Shown here: positions 25,801 to 34,500 of the stretch, one piece after another
Numbering within the stretch: position 1 is the first letter of the stretch
How the letters are laid out: each line of letters starts with the position of its first letter
Assembly: GCF_032362555.1 (NCBI RefSeq)
Contig: NC_083506.1
Location: forward strand, 6,371,501-6,435,500
From: Amyelois transitella
Taxonomy: Eukaryota; Arthropoda; Insecta; Lepidoptera; Pyralidae
Direction of reading: 5' to 3'
DNA length: 64,000 bases
Translations under genes and position numbers: made by a program
The notes under the pieces: generated by a model
Databases searched by the model: none
What the model was told of the DNA's origin: nothing
The model's input: only the letters and a program-made list of their open reading frames with translations

Positions 25801-26458
25801 TAAATTAAAAATGGTAAATAAATTTAAAAATGACGCCTTGATAAAAAATATCACTTAGGAAATAAATACATTTCAAGAAACTAGCATAAAAATCTACTTA
25901 ACTGGTTTATATTGTAAAGACTTAGATATAAAATCACACTCAACGGGCCACATTCTGCTGTAAACTTATGCCTTGAAGCCTTGAATCAGATTGGTCACAT
26001 AATAAGCGAACCCAACCCATGACATGCAAACAAACTTTGAAGATCATATAAATCGGAATAGATTTCAATTTTCTTAAGAATATAAATATTCGACTGCGCC
26101 GAAAATTAAATCCCGTTTTAAAAAAAAATATTTCAGTCAAAACATATTTTTCTTCAAGGAATAAGTAGAAATCAAATTATGGATGCAGTAGAACTTCAGT
26201 CTTCTTAAATTGAGAAACTAGCATCAGTTTCTCACTACTGAATACTAAAATTATTTTATTGTTTAGAGGTTTTTTTTATTAAAATATGAAAGATTTCAAA
26301 AAATATATAATAATATCGATCCTGACGAGGGATCGTTAACTTAACTAAGTTTTGTATCTTCATCGCGCATTAATGAAATAAACACAAAATATGTAGAACT
26401 CTAAAAATGAATTTTACTCACGAGAAAGACACGACAAAAGGATAAGTAACTTCTTCAT
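13876..26458 (-). CDS. Secreted VWA-like protein with GPI-anchor-like tail (14 exons, 776 aa)
   Basis: I do not recognise a named orthologue. Exons in transcript order: 26458-26422, 25770-25596, 24767-24484, 23716-23534, 22843-22769, 22514-22332, 20894-20708, 19691-19588, 18719-18602, 17175-17036, 16478-16189, 15536-15324, 14814-14625, 14027-13876. All junctions are GT-AG and phase-consistent, giving 2331 nt with a stop. The protein starts MKKLLILLSCLS, a signal peptide. Residues about 426-595 look like a VWA fold: a hydrophobic strand ending in TDGSW, where DxSxS would be expected, then helix-strand alternation including VVLIVSP and FFDVYFVY. The metal site is therefore degenerate. The C-terminus ends in a hydrophobic stretch (FLTLIISLLLLS) without a cytoplasmic tail, as in GPI-anchored proteins. 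There are several N-glycosylation sequons and Cys pairs. A secreted or membrane-tethered role is inferred; the substrate is unknown. Confidence 0.8.
14086..14128 (+). repeat. LINE-like 3' fragment (gcgacttcgtccgcg family), diverged
   Basis: The block ctagctattgcgcgggactt followed by cgctcccgc is a substituted version of the repeat seen near 5.9 and 34.3 kb. Confidence 0.5.
14508..14581 (+). tRNA. tRNA-Thr (anticodon AGT), inside an intron of the VWA-like gene
   Basis: A 74-nt cloverleaf. The D arm is tggcttagttggttaaagcg. The anticodon stem-loop cctgtctagtaaacagg presents AGT. The T arm is gggggttcgaatccccc, and the discriminator is T. The acceptor stem ggcgccg/cggggcc has a G-G mismatch at the fourth pair, where a C or T is expected on the 3' side. 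All other stems pair perfectly and the A and B boxes are intact. It lies antisense in the last intron of the minus-strand VWA-like gene. It may be functional or newly decaying. Confidence 0.85.
15712..15769. repeat. Imperfect inverted repeat next to a (ta)n tract
   Basis: Arms starting agacaa and ending tatactttatat are mirrored by atataaagtata...ttgtct, with one small indel and about 10 nt between the central parts. It is followed directly by a (ta)n run to about 15,787. It lies in an intron of the VWA-like gene. Confidence 0.7.
15930..15970. repeat. Perfect 18-bp hairpin with 5-nt loop
   Basis: The arm acggattggaacatatgt (15,930-15,947) is followed by the loop aggta and then its exact reverse complement (15,953-15,970). 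It is intronic in the VWA-like gene. Confidence 0.9.
16621..16789 (-). pseudogene. Decayed tandem duplicate of exon 11 of the VWA-like gene
   Basis: This intronic segment aligns with the live exon 11 (16,189-16,478) from its acceptor onwards. Shared stretches include ataccgaacataatatcagc versus its paralogue, and gtggacgccaaagccagcgc. It has lost coding ability. Joined to exon 10, the first codon becomes TGA, a one-base insertion shifts the frame in the middle, and about 18 bp following the ctcat/cttct region are deleted. An acceptor-like tttag remains at its 5' side. It is a dead exon copy, or a poison exon if it is ever spliced in. Confidence 0.85.
18898..19080 (-). repeat. SINE-A fragments, rearranged
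   Basis: A minus-strand 3' half, from cacgtctatatcccttgcgg to about 19,000, is followed by a plus-oriented 3' end (ggctactgactctgtttac to aaacgtgatatg) at about 19,020-19,080. The pair is probably two insertions or an inversion. Confidence 0.75.
20013..20296 (+). mobile_element. SINE-A, full length, with 12-bp target-site duplication
   Basis: The element runs from gccgtgtggttcccggcacc (about 20,023) to a (tatg)n tail (about 20,285). It is flanked by taatatacaggc at 20,013-20,024 and again at 20,285-20,296. The direct repeats, a 5' signature common to many copies and a simple-repeat tail show target-primed retrotransposition. The 3' end resembles that of the RTE-type fragments in the window, which suggests that an RTE LINE mobilised it. 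Confidence 0.88.
20330..20427. repeat. Three 19-bp units in +/-/+ order
   Basis: The unit acactacagaaataattta occurs at 20,330-20,348, inverted at 20,366-20,384, and direct again at 20,408-20,426. The first two can form a hairpin, and so can the last two. It sits between two SINE-A copies. Confidence 0.88.
20443..20692 (+). repeat. SINE-A copy, lacking the extreme 5' end
   Basis: Starts in the aaaaaagaataggaccgctc block and runs through all conserved blocks to gtgaccatatgtatgtatga. It is very similar to the 20.0 and 29.3 kb copies, so it is relatively young. Confidence 0.88.
21700..21768 (+). repeat. SINE fragment related to the 61.4 kb tRNA-headed element
   Basis: Contains atctcataacacaagactcg followed by aacttactttgg and gagttagctcaa, matching the body of the element at 61.24-61.50 kb. 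Confidence 0.6.
21769..21836 (-). repeat. SINE-A 3' fragment
   Basis: tacatacataaagtcacgtc followed by tatattccttgtggga and gacagagtaaacagtcatga; only the 3' end is present. Confidence 0.75.
22970..23036 (+). repeat. SINE-A 3' fragment
   Basis: From cagctgaacgtg through caagactgttggctctgtc to cgcaagggatatg. Confidence 0.8.
23080..23472 (+). mobile_element. tRNA-derived SINE-B, full length, with 16-bp target-site duplication
   Basis: The element (about 23,096-23,456, 361 bp) has a pol III box A-like motif (tggtcgaataggtgcccgg, about 23,107-23,125) and a perfect box B-like ggttcgaatcc (23,155-23,165). A tRNA-unrelated body follows, ending in aggaggaag. Perfect 16-bp direct repeats, aagctttagatacttt, flank it at 23,080-23,095 and 23,457-23,472. 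It lies in an intron of the VWA-like gene. Diverged relatives are seen near 24.87, 40.2 and 63.5 kb. Confidence 0.9.
23943..24000 (+). repeat. Second copy of the gccgcttc / gaagcgg repeat
   Basis: aaaactaagttaactgccgc continues with ttccaaagcgtc and aagaagcggtcacaaa. It matches the segment near 3,501-3,562 with a few substitutions. Confidence 0.6.
24836..25045 (-). repeat. SINE-B body, inverted and diverged
   Basis: Read on the minus strand, the segment follows the SINE-B body: gtgaggg, an aatctgcacattcgg-type block, a catggat block, the aatccagg block and ctcctctccaaagatg, in that order. The tRNA head is missing. Confidence 0.6.
25365..25442 (-). repeat. Small LINE-like fragment (possible)
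   Basis: The block tggagcagagggcatccaca followed by gtgcgtcgccatcccgctcg is GC-rich compared with its surroundings and resembles dispersed lepidopteran retrotransposon debris. The identification is tentative. Confidence 0.35.
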
Positions 26459-28056
26459 ATTTTTTCAATCACATTAATCCGGTGCTTTTGTCATGAAACA
26501 CATAGTGTACTATCGCACAGGGCGCGTAATATCTCGCCTGATAAGATAGCAAACGGTGAGGTAAGCATACAATGCGTAAATCAAGTAAGTATATTTTGAT
26601 TATTAAGGAAATAATTAACACGAGGGTTTATTAAAATAAATTTATTGTTGTTCAAATTGTTTCATTTTTCCTACTGATGACGTTTGTCCCAAAATAAATT
26701 TGTGAATAGTATTAAATGGACACGTACAATTAAAATTTCATCTGATTTTTTTACCTAATTAAAGTAAGGGGCACTAAAATGTAGAGTAAGAGCTTTATCG
26801 CAAGGTAATTCAAATACTAGGTGTATGTAATAAGAAACAACCTTTGGCATGTTACAATAGAAATGTTACAAAATTTTAACAAATAAATGTTTTAGAAAAA
26901 GAAACACGACTGAAATAAAGCTCTCACTTAGGACGAGTTACTTCATAAAAGTTTGGCACGGGACTATAAAATAAATTTTAATAAATGCAGTTGCACTATA
27001 ACTGATTCAAAATAAAGTTAAAATGTATGCAAGATTAACTCGTCCAATACACAAATAGCTTGCTATTAAATTAAAAAAATAATCGTCTTGGTACTTAATT
27101 ATTAAATTTAACACAACCAAACATGGTGGTTATAATAATATATTAAGATTATAAATGCATATGAGGACTTCTTTTCAAATTAAAGGGCACAATATTGTAC
27201 AATGTAGAAGATCCATACATTATCATAAACAAATTGCGACCTTATCTAAATTTTAAATTACCTATTGCGGCAAAAAGTACCTTGTGTTACGCACTGGACT
27301 TGACACGTGTATAGAAAAGAAGTCCCTGTGATATCTATAAATCACAGCTTAAGAGTTTATGATAATACTAATTAACATATTATAAAGAAATAAATCCACT
27401 ACAGTAGTAGATTTTGGCATCAACAAAATTATGGAATTGCATTCCCAATCGTAGAAAACCTAAGTGATTAATAACTAAACATAAATAAATATTTGTTCAA
27501 GATTTTTGGGCTGCGACCATAAAAATTTGTGGTAATTACATCTAAATTATGGCAAACAAATACAACTCCATTCCATACTCATACTGATAACATGGCTTGA
27601 AAAAGCTTGAAAGTAAAAAGGTTTTACTGAGTAAGTATACTTATTTTAAAATGCATAAGATTATACCTTTGATTTTAAACTGACAACACAACTTTGCTTG
27701 TGATCGTACCAATAAGAGCATATTCAAAATTGGGATAGGAATGTTAAGTTTTACTACAATCCAGAATAATACACCTCATTCATACATAAACATAAATTGT
27801 ACATTAAAGATGCCGTTTTAACTGGAAACACCCTTTCTTCCTAAAACTTTCAACTATTAAGATAAGAAAAGGACTCTTCGAGAGACTGAAAGAGATCCTC
27901 AAGTTAGATAAGTCTTTATTTGTTTGTGTAAATCTTCTTATACCAATAAGTTTCGTTTATCGTAGTTACAACAAATTATTATAAAGAAAAAGGTTACCAT
28001 AAAGTACAAAATCTCCTTTCTAAGGTTTGTTTAAAATTACATTGATTAATCAAAGC
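26459..28056. other. Spacer between the VWA-like gene and PIG-U
   Basis: AT-rich. It should hold the VWA-like gene's promoter (right of 26,458) and the PIG-U 3' UTR. A GATA-type motif, ctgataagata, lies at about 26,539-26,549, some 85 bp upstream of the VWA-like start codon. No other gene or SINE-A copy is seen. Confidence 0.6.
27915..27920 (-). promoter_or_regulatory. Candidate poly(A) signal AATAAA of PIG-U
   Basis: Canonical hexamer on the minus strand, about 137 nt beyond the PIG-U stop codon. Others lie further down, so the choice is uncertain. Confidence 0.4.
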
Positions 28057-30379
28057 TTATCGTAAAACCAATTTTGCAGGTTTACCATCCACTAGCCGTG
28101 AAGATCCATTCTTCATAGTGAACTCCCTTTTTATATAAGCAAATAGCAAATCAGTGATAAGGAATATCTGAGCTGTGGCAAAGGAGAGAGTAACTCCAAA
28201 GAAGAAGTTGGCATTTGCTGATCCCGAGTATATCCAGAGGTGCCACACAGTAGGACCAAGGGCAGAGTTGATGATAAAAGCACTACCCACAATAAACTTC
28301 TGCTGCATAACTGAAAAAAAAAAGTGAGTAAAAGAATATTACTACTATTTGACATTATTATTTTCATTATTTTTGAGTGTTTTTGATGGGATTCAACAGC
28401 TGTTGTAACTTATTCCTACCAATTGACACTAATAACAAAAGAGAAAAGATTAGTATTTAATAAACTTAAAACTATTAGCCCTTTTTTAATAATTATATAG
28501 AAGAGAGATTCGGGAGTATAATAGGCTATTTTTTTTCTAAAATTCTTACAAAAGCGAAAGTAACTCTGCCTTTCTGTTACGCTTCTATCATCATTCTTTC
28601 TATCATGCACTTGGGTCTGCTACCCATCCATCCATAACTCTACAAAGTTTAACATCATCAACATCTGTAATTAGTTCCTTGATTACTAATGTCTCACCTA
28701 GAGTCCTAATAGAACTTCAATTACAATTTAGCTCTGATTGTCTCTAACATATAACTGACCCATCTGTTTTGCCCAATTTGTATTATAGGTATTTTAAAAC
28801 ATGAAGGGTAATTTAATTTTTTTTTTTGTAAATTGCCCTGTCTAAAAAATAATACACTCTGATACTTACATATGAACAAATGCTTCCACATGGGCAATAG
28901 AGCCAAATAGAATCCAACATCTCCAATGCAAGGATATGAGCGGAATATAGTGGAGAGAGCAATGAGAACAGTCGCTAATAGAATCGGCTCTTTCTTGAAT
29001 CTCAATGTGAGTGGAACAACATACAAAGCCAATGCATTGATTTGAAACGCACAGACAAATAGCAGTCGAAAATGCTCAAACATTTCAGTGAAGAAATACC
29101 AGAAGAGTCCAATGTTAGGCTTGAGGTCTGGAACTGTTAATCTGAAATGGAGAGTTAAAGAATTATAAGCATTTATCACCAATTAATTTCATCATAATAT
29201 TAAACAATTTATTATATCTGCTTAAAATTATCAAATCAAGATCAACACAGTAGCTGGAATATAAACCTCATAATTAATTGATTACATAATGAGTTGTATG
29301 TGTTTATTGTGCCGTGTGGTTCCTGGCACCAATACAAAAAAGAGTAGGACCACTCCATCTCTTTCCCATGGATGTCGTAAAAGGCGACTAAGGGATAGGC
29401 TTACAAACTTGGGATTCTTCTTTAGGCGATGGGCTAGCAACCTGTCACTATTTGAATCTCAATTCTATCATTAAGCCAAATAGCTGAACGTGGCCATTCA
29501 GTCTTTTCAAGACTGTTGGCTCTGTCTACCCCGCAAGGGATATAGACGTGACCATATGTATGTATGAGTTGTATGTTCATTTTAAAAAGTCTGTACTTTA
29601 TAAATAAAAACTTACATGAAACCATAAGTATTGTTGACATAGCTGTAGGAACCATTCATTATTTGAGCTGAAATATAAATCAAGAAACCCCAGAACAATA
29701 CAAACACCAGTAGTGTTCTGATATAGGAGCATTTATTGCAACCCTTATTAACATCTGCCAATAAAATAGATATTGGTACAATTAGTAACAATGGGTATAA
29801 TGCCTGGTGTGTAGCAAGTGCAATGAATGCACAAGCCATAATTCTGTAACCACTTGCAGCACTGCACAATGATGCTGCAACGAGCAAATTCTGTATAACA
29901 GTGGTCGTCATTCCTGCACAGTTTAGCACAGAATAAGGATTAAACAAATACACTGATAATACATACTCTGATGCTTCTTTTAACTGTGAGTCAGTTAACA
30001 GCAAAGGTTTTGACTCATTGGCCACATGAATTAAACTATGTTCTTGTGATTCTTTAAAGAGGCGTATGAAAGCTTTAGAAGTCCGGTAAAGAAAATAAGC
30101 TGTTAGTAAATCCAGTACAGTGAAGAGCGCTGGCAAAATAAAGGGTACTTTCTTCATTAAAAAGTGGAATAGTAATAACATTATGGGAGATTCGTGGAAA
30201 GCATCTCCTTCGTATGGATTTATATTACGATCATACAAGTAAATTCCTTCAATTAACCTCTTCCATGAATTTAACGGCGTCGCTATTTCCACTCTGTTTG
30301 CTATAGTTTGCCAATAATCAATGTGAATGAGCCAGTATCTAACGAAGCCAGCCACTAAATACTTTAATAAAACAGCCAT
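28057..30379 (-). CDS. PIGU: GPI transamidase subunit PIG-U (3 exons, 429 aa)
   Basis: PIG-U is a multi-pass ER membrane subunit of the GPI transamidase, which attaches preassembled GPI anchors to the C-termini of proteins. Exons in transcript order are 30379-29616, 29141-28870 and 28310-28057, with GT-AG junctions in phase. Family signatures are clear: SSWKR-type (here NSWKRLIEG), NPYEGDAFHESP, LATHQALYPL, VPDLKPNIGLFWYFFTEMF, SYPCIGDVGFYLA and LWHLWIY-type (VWHLWIYSGSAN). The length matches vertebrate PIG-U, about 435 residues. I start at MAVLLKYL rather than at an in-frame Met nine codons upstream, because the family begins with a short Met-Ala-type N-terminus just before the first membrane helix. 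Its 5' end faces a possible plus-strand exon about 270 bp away. Confidence 0.96.
29289..29576 (+). mobile_element. SINE-A, full length, with 13-bp target-site duplication (PIG-U intron 1)
   Basis: The copy runs from gccgtgtggttcctggcacc (29,311) to the (tatg)n tail. The sequence atgagttgtatgt at 29,289-29,301 recurs at 29,564-29,576, giving a 13-bp target-site duplication; about nine extra bases lie between it and the usual 5' end. It lies antisense in PIG-U intron 1, close to the exon 1 donor. Confidence 0.87.
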
Positions 30380-30651
30380 TATTTTGGTATAAATTAAGAA
30401 ATGCAACTAGTTTTTTAGATTCAAAACATTTCACAATAAAAACAAATTCTCGCCTTCCTCTGATAGAATCTCCTCTACTCTTCTCGGCTGACAGCAGTGA
30501 CAGCTTGTTTGATTAATTTTGACATAATAAATTCTTTGACTTTGACTGTTTTCTGCTATAATTCACTGACAATCACAGTTTTTTTATAATTTAAGGCTTA
30601 TAAATACCTTTATCTAAAAAACATGATGGATAAATATGAGGACTTTTTTTG

Positions 30652-30721
30652 ATGGATTTAGCTCACATATTGGAAAATGTGAAGAGAAGAGTAGAGGAGT
30701 TCGAGTTGTTGCCACAAGCTA
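30652..30721 (+). CDS. Possible first coding exon of an unidentified plus-strand gene
   Basis: An ATG opens 23 codons (MDLAHILENVKRRVEEFELL, then PQA) ending at a good donor, A|gtgagt. The peptide is amphipathic and looks like a real N-terminus, but I do not recognise it and find no convincing second exon before 42 kb. It is divergent from PIG-U with 272 bp between start codons, as expected for a shared promoter. A nine-codon upstream frame (ATG at 30,623) ends in a TGA that overlaps this ATG (TGATG). Confidence 0.4.
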
Positions 30722-31157
30722 GTGAGTCTTGTGTAAATATATAAATTACTTTGTAGAGTAGGTAACCAAATTTACAAATTATTATATTAAAAAAAAACAA
30801 AATGTTTTTTGTGTAGTTATAATTTTTATTTTAAGATAAAGTCGTCGTATATTTACATTTTATTAAGGGGATAGGGTAGTGCCCCTTCCAAGACGAGCCA
30901 AGCGAAGCGTAGGGGCACAAGGTACCTATCTACCTTTTCTCGAAACGTTTCGTCATTTTTTTCATTTTATTTGCCTATCTACCAGCTTATTTTCTTCTTC
31001 TTCCGTTCCTGGTCCGATTATTTGGGGTTTGGTCTTTTCTACACCAAGACGCTCGGTCTTAGGTTATCTACCTACCTACTTTATTTATTTCCTTAAATTT
31101 CTTTGATTGGCTTTATCAAAAATTAAACAACTAAATATCTACCTAATTATAATTATA
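30722..31157. other. Spacer with repeat-like block
   Basis: AT-rich, with a segment at about 30,970-31,080 (tccgattatttggggtttgg with flanking ctacctaccta-type sequence) that resembles dispersed lepidopteran repeat debris. No gene supported. Confidence 0.45.
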
Positions 31158-31376
31158 CATGCATATAGTCACGTCTAAATCCCTTGCGGGGTAGGCAGAG
31201 CCAACAGTCTTGAAAATACTTAAAGGCCACGTTCAGCTGTATGGCTTTATGATGGAATTGAGATTCAGTTTGGAATCTTAAGTTCATCCTATCCCTTAGT
31301 TACTTTTTGCGAGATCCGTAGGTAAGGTATGGAGGAGTGGTTCTATTCTAAAGTGCCTGAAACCATACGGCACATA
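31158..31376 (-). repeat. SINE-A copy
   Basis: Minus strand. tcacgtctaaatcccttgcg is at the low end and aaccatacggcaca at the high end. A deletion removes part of the middle. Confidence 0.85.
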
Positions 31377-31520
31377 CTTAAAACAATAAATAATAATAAT
31401 TAAATCAACAAAAAATTTGGTTGATATCTTGTCACACGAAAAAATGGAATGCAAAACAGTCCTTTAATTCAATCTTACCTATAGGTATACGCAATTAATT
31501 ACTAGAACAATTAACAGAAA

Positions 31521-34500
31521 TTAGTTATTAGCAGGAAATAGTTGATCGTACGGTACTTTTAGAAATATCTTGTTGGCCACACGAATTCCAATTTTATTCC
31601 AATTGTCTTGCGCAATGGGAAGAAATTCTCTGTATAGTGCTCTCCAGTTGTTATTTGAAAATCGATTTCCCAAATTTGCTGTAAATAAAGATATTTTATT
31701 TATTATTATTATTTACTAATTTATGTACACAGAAATATCGACACTAATAAACACAAGAAACAAAATTACAAAAGTTGAGCTTATTTCAAAAGAAATCTCT
31801 TCCAGCAGACCCGAAATAGGAGACGTGATGGAAAGGGTGACAGGCGTGTACTGTACTCCACTCACACAACTAATAATAGACATACCTACATAAACAAATA
31901 CATAAATAAAATATAATAAAATACATATATAATATAAATACGAAATAACTAATAAAGGAGGTATTATTTTTATTTATTTTTTGTGGACAGTGATTTATAG
32001 TCACGTATCTCTGGAGGCAATGACTGCCACAATCTAACAGCATGGACAGAGAAGCAGTTAGAGAATTTAATTTATTTTTATCCAATTTCCATAAAAAGTG
32101 ATGAGGTCAAACAGTAGGTATAACCAAGCCAAAGTTTTACTAATTTTAAAGGAAGGATGATTTGCAAATCCCGTGCGTTCATTACGCATCACGATGTCCT
32201 ATGATTTTCAGTTACGTGACTAATAAGAGTAGTTAGGTATCTACACTAGAAATAAATATATACTTACTACGTGACTTTAGTGAATAGGTATACATGACTG
32301 CCCGCAATTATACAACCAGATGCCGTTGACGGCAATACAACTTCCTAGACCAATCCTAGTCAATTAACGAATCTATTGGTAATCATTAATTAAGTGCATT
32401 TCCAAGTCCACTTATAACTAATCTGACATTCTCAACCTTAGAGCTTCGTTTGTTGTCGTACGTAGGTTAACCCCGATTTTTTCACAAAAAGGACAGCCGA
32501 GAAACACACCTGATGATAAGTAATATCTATTTTAGCGAAAAATGTTACCCACTTAGTTCTCTTGTCTCTGGATTATCATTCGAAAGATATGACTCAATGT
32601 TTCCCACATCTGGTCGCATGTAGAATGAATTTATTCTAACATAGATTTTGTCATCCCTCTTCTCTGGTATTCCATCTAATTTCCAAGTATATACTAAATC
32701 GGCTGCAATAAGAAAATAAGAATTACATATAAGTAGTACATATATTTATTGATCCTCAACATCATCATGACTAACGACCACGACGACTCTGTCGAAGGTT
32801 AAACGACTTTGAAGATTTCTGAACGAAATTTTTACTATAGAAATCTTTCCAACTCTAACACAAAAATAAATTTTGCACCAGCTACTTGAAACTCATTTAT
32901 TGTTACAAATACCATCTGTAGGAGTTCTATATAGATAATAAATCTCTAAATACCAAGATAATGATAGACGTACGCCGTACGCCGCTTTCAATCGATGGTG
33001 AAAAATTTGGGGAAGCAGAGGCCATTGTTAGGTCAAGATGTAGAGTAGATAACGTTCGAAAAACATGTATTTTTTAACCCAGTCAATTTGTAATTTAGAT
33101 ACAAATAAAAATATTACTCATAGTTGCGTTGAATGTCCCGTGTGCGTTAATACGTAGCGAGTTGTAGCGGCCTTCTCCTTCATACTGCCCCGTTACGAAC
33201 ACCTTCGGCGCCGTCAAATCTACTTCCAAGTGAAACCGATCCTCATCTGCACGAAGTCTGTAAATGAGATAATTTCCTCTTGGTATTTATCATACATACC
33301 TATACTATGTACGTATTGTATAATCGTAAGCTCCATTGGTCTATGACATATCAGACTTTATTAGAACTAGTTTATACTGACAAAGTTTTTAAAAAGGTAT
33401 GATCATATATGCAACTTCAACTAGAGGTAGGTAATTACCAACATCATCATTATGAAGAAACTTTTATAAGGTCCTGTTGTTATAATCTCACCCATTTTTA
33501 TTGAGTGTTAAAAACTATATAATAAATATAATTGGTTGACTTTTGTGATCTCAACTGCACTTCCCGTGAGATTAAATCTTACCTACATAATTAGTTAAAA
33601 TTAACTAGTATTTAACATGGTGATTTCCCGCAGTGCATGACTTACATCTTGCTTCATGACTTGCATCGCCGTAAAAATAAACATTTATGTAGAAGACTGT
33701 AGTTGCGTTATATTTATTAAGGTAGGTAGGTAGTAACAAATTCCTAGATCTTAGAGATTATTTTAAATGCTCCAATTAGGGGCAGATAAATATAATATCG
33801 TCAATTACGCCTCTCGAGCATCGCAAGCTATTGAGGCCGTTGCGGCCATGAGTATCGTTCACTGGCAATCACATTAATAAATCTCACTCCCTTGTATAGA
33901 GGGGTGGGAGGTGATTACCAATTTCTACGTTCGAATGAGCCAAACACTTCTAAGAAAAAACGCATTCAAATCAGTGCAAAAATTTCGCGTGATTGATGAG
34001 AGTACAAACATAAAGACAGAAATTCTCTAAATGGATATGGATGTTTTTTACTAGTTTTACTAACTATGGAAAACAGCTTTGACCCGCCCTATTTGTCTTT
34101 GCAATATTTTGTCCTTATAACGCAAGGCACTATTATAAGGTCTCGGTGAACAAGTCATTTACATAGATCAAAATAGACTACAACAAGTCCTAATCATTAA
34201 TACCTTTTTAAACCGTCTTCGAAAAAGGAGGAGGGTCTCAATTCAATTGTACTTTTTATGTATGTTACGGAATATCTACTGGATTTATAATCCGACTAGC
34301 TGTGCCCGCGACTTCGTCCGCGTGGAATAGTAATTTTGGGCATCATATTTATTTTTGCAAACACCCTCCTCGGCTTTATCAATTATAGCTGCTAATTGTT
34401 ATGCGACTCGGTCAGGCGGTCACGCGTATTAGAAAGAACGCTGGTTCGCCGTATTAAATGTTTCGCTGCAAATTGCTTATAACGACTATATCTCAAAACC

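Noticed and set aside
28416-28610. 64-codon minus-strand frame in PIG-U intron 2
   Set aside because: It lies wholly within the intron, and the flanking exons join perfectly without it.
29612-29615. PIG-U exon 1 frame reading on past the donor
   Set aside because: The conserved YGFI...VPDL junction of the family requires the splice after 29,616.
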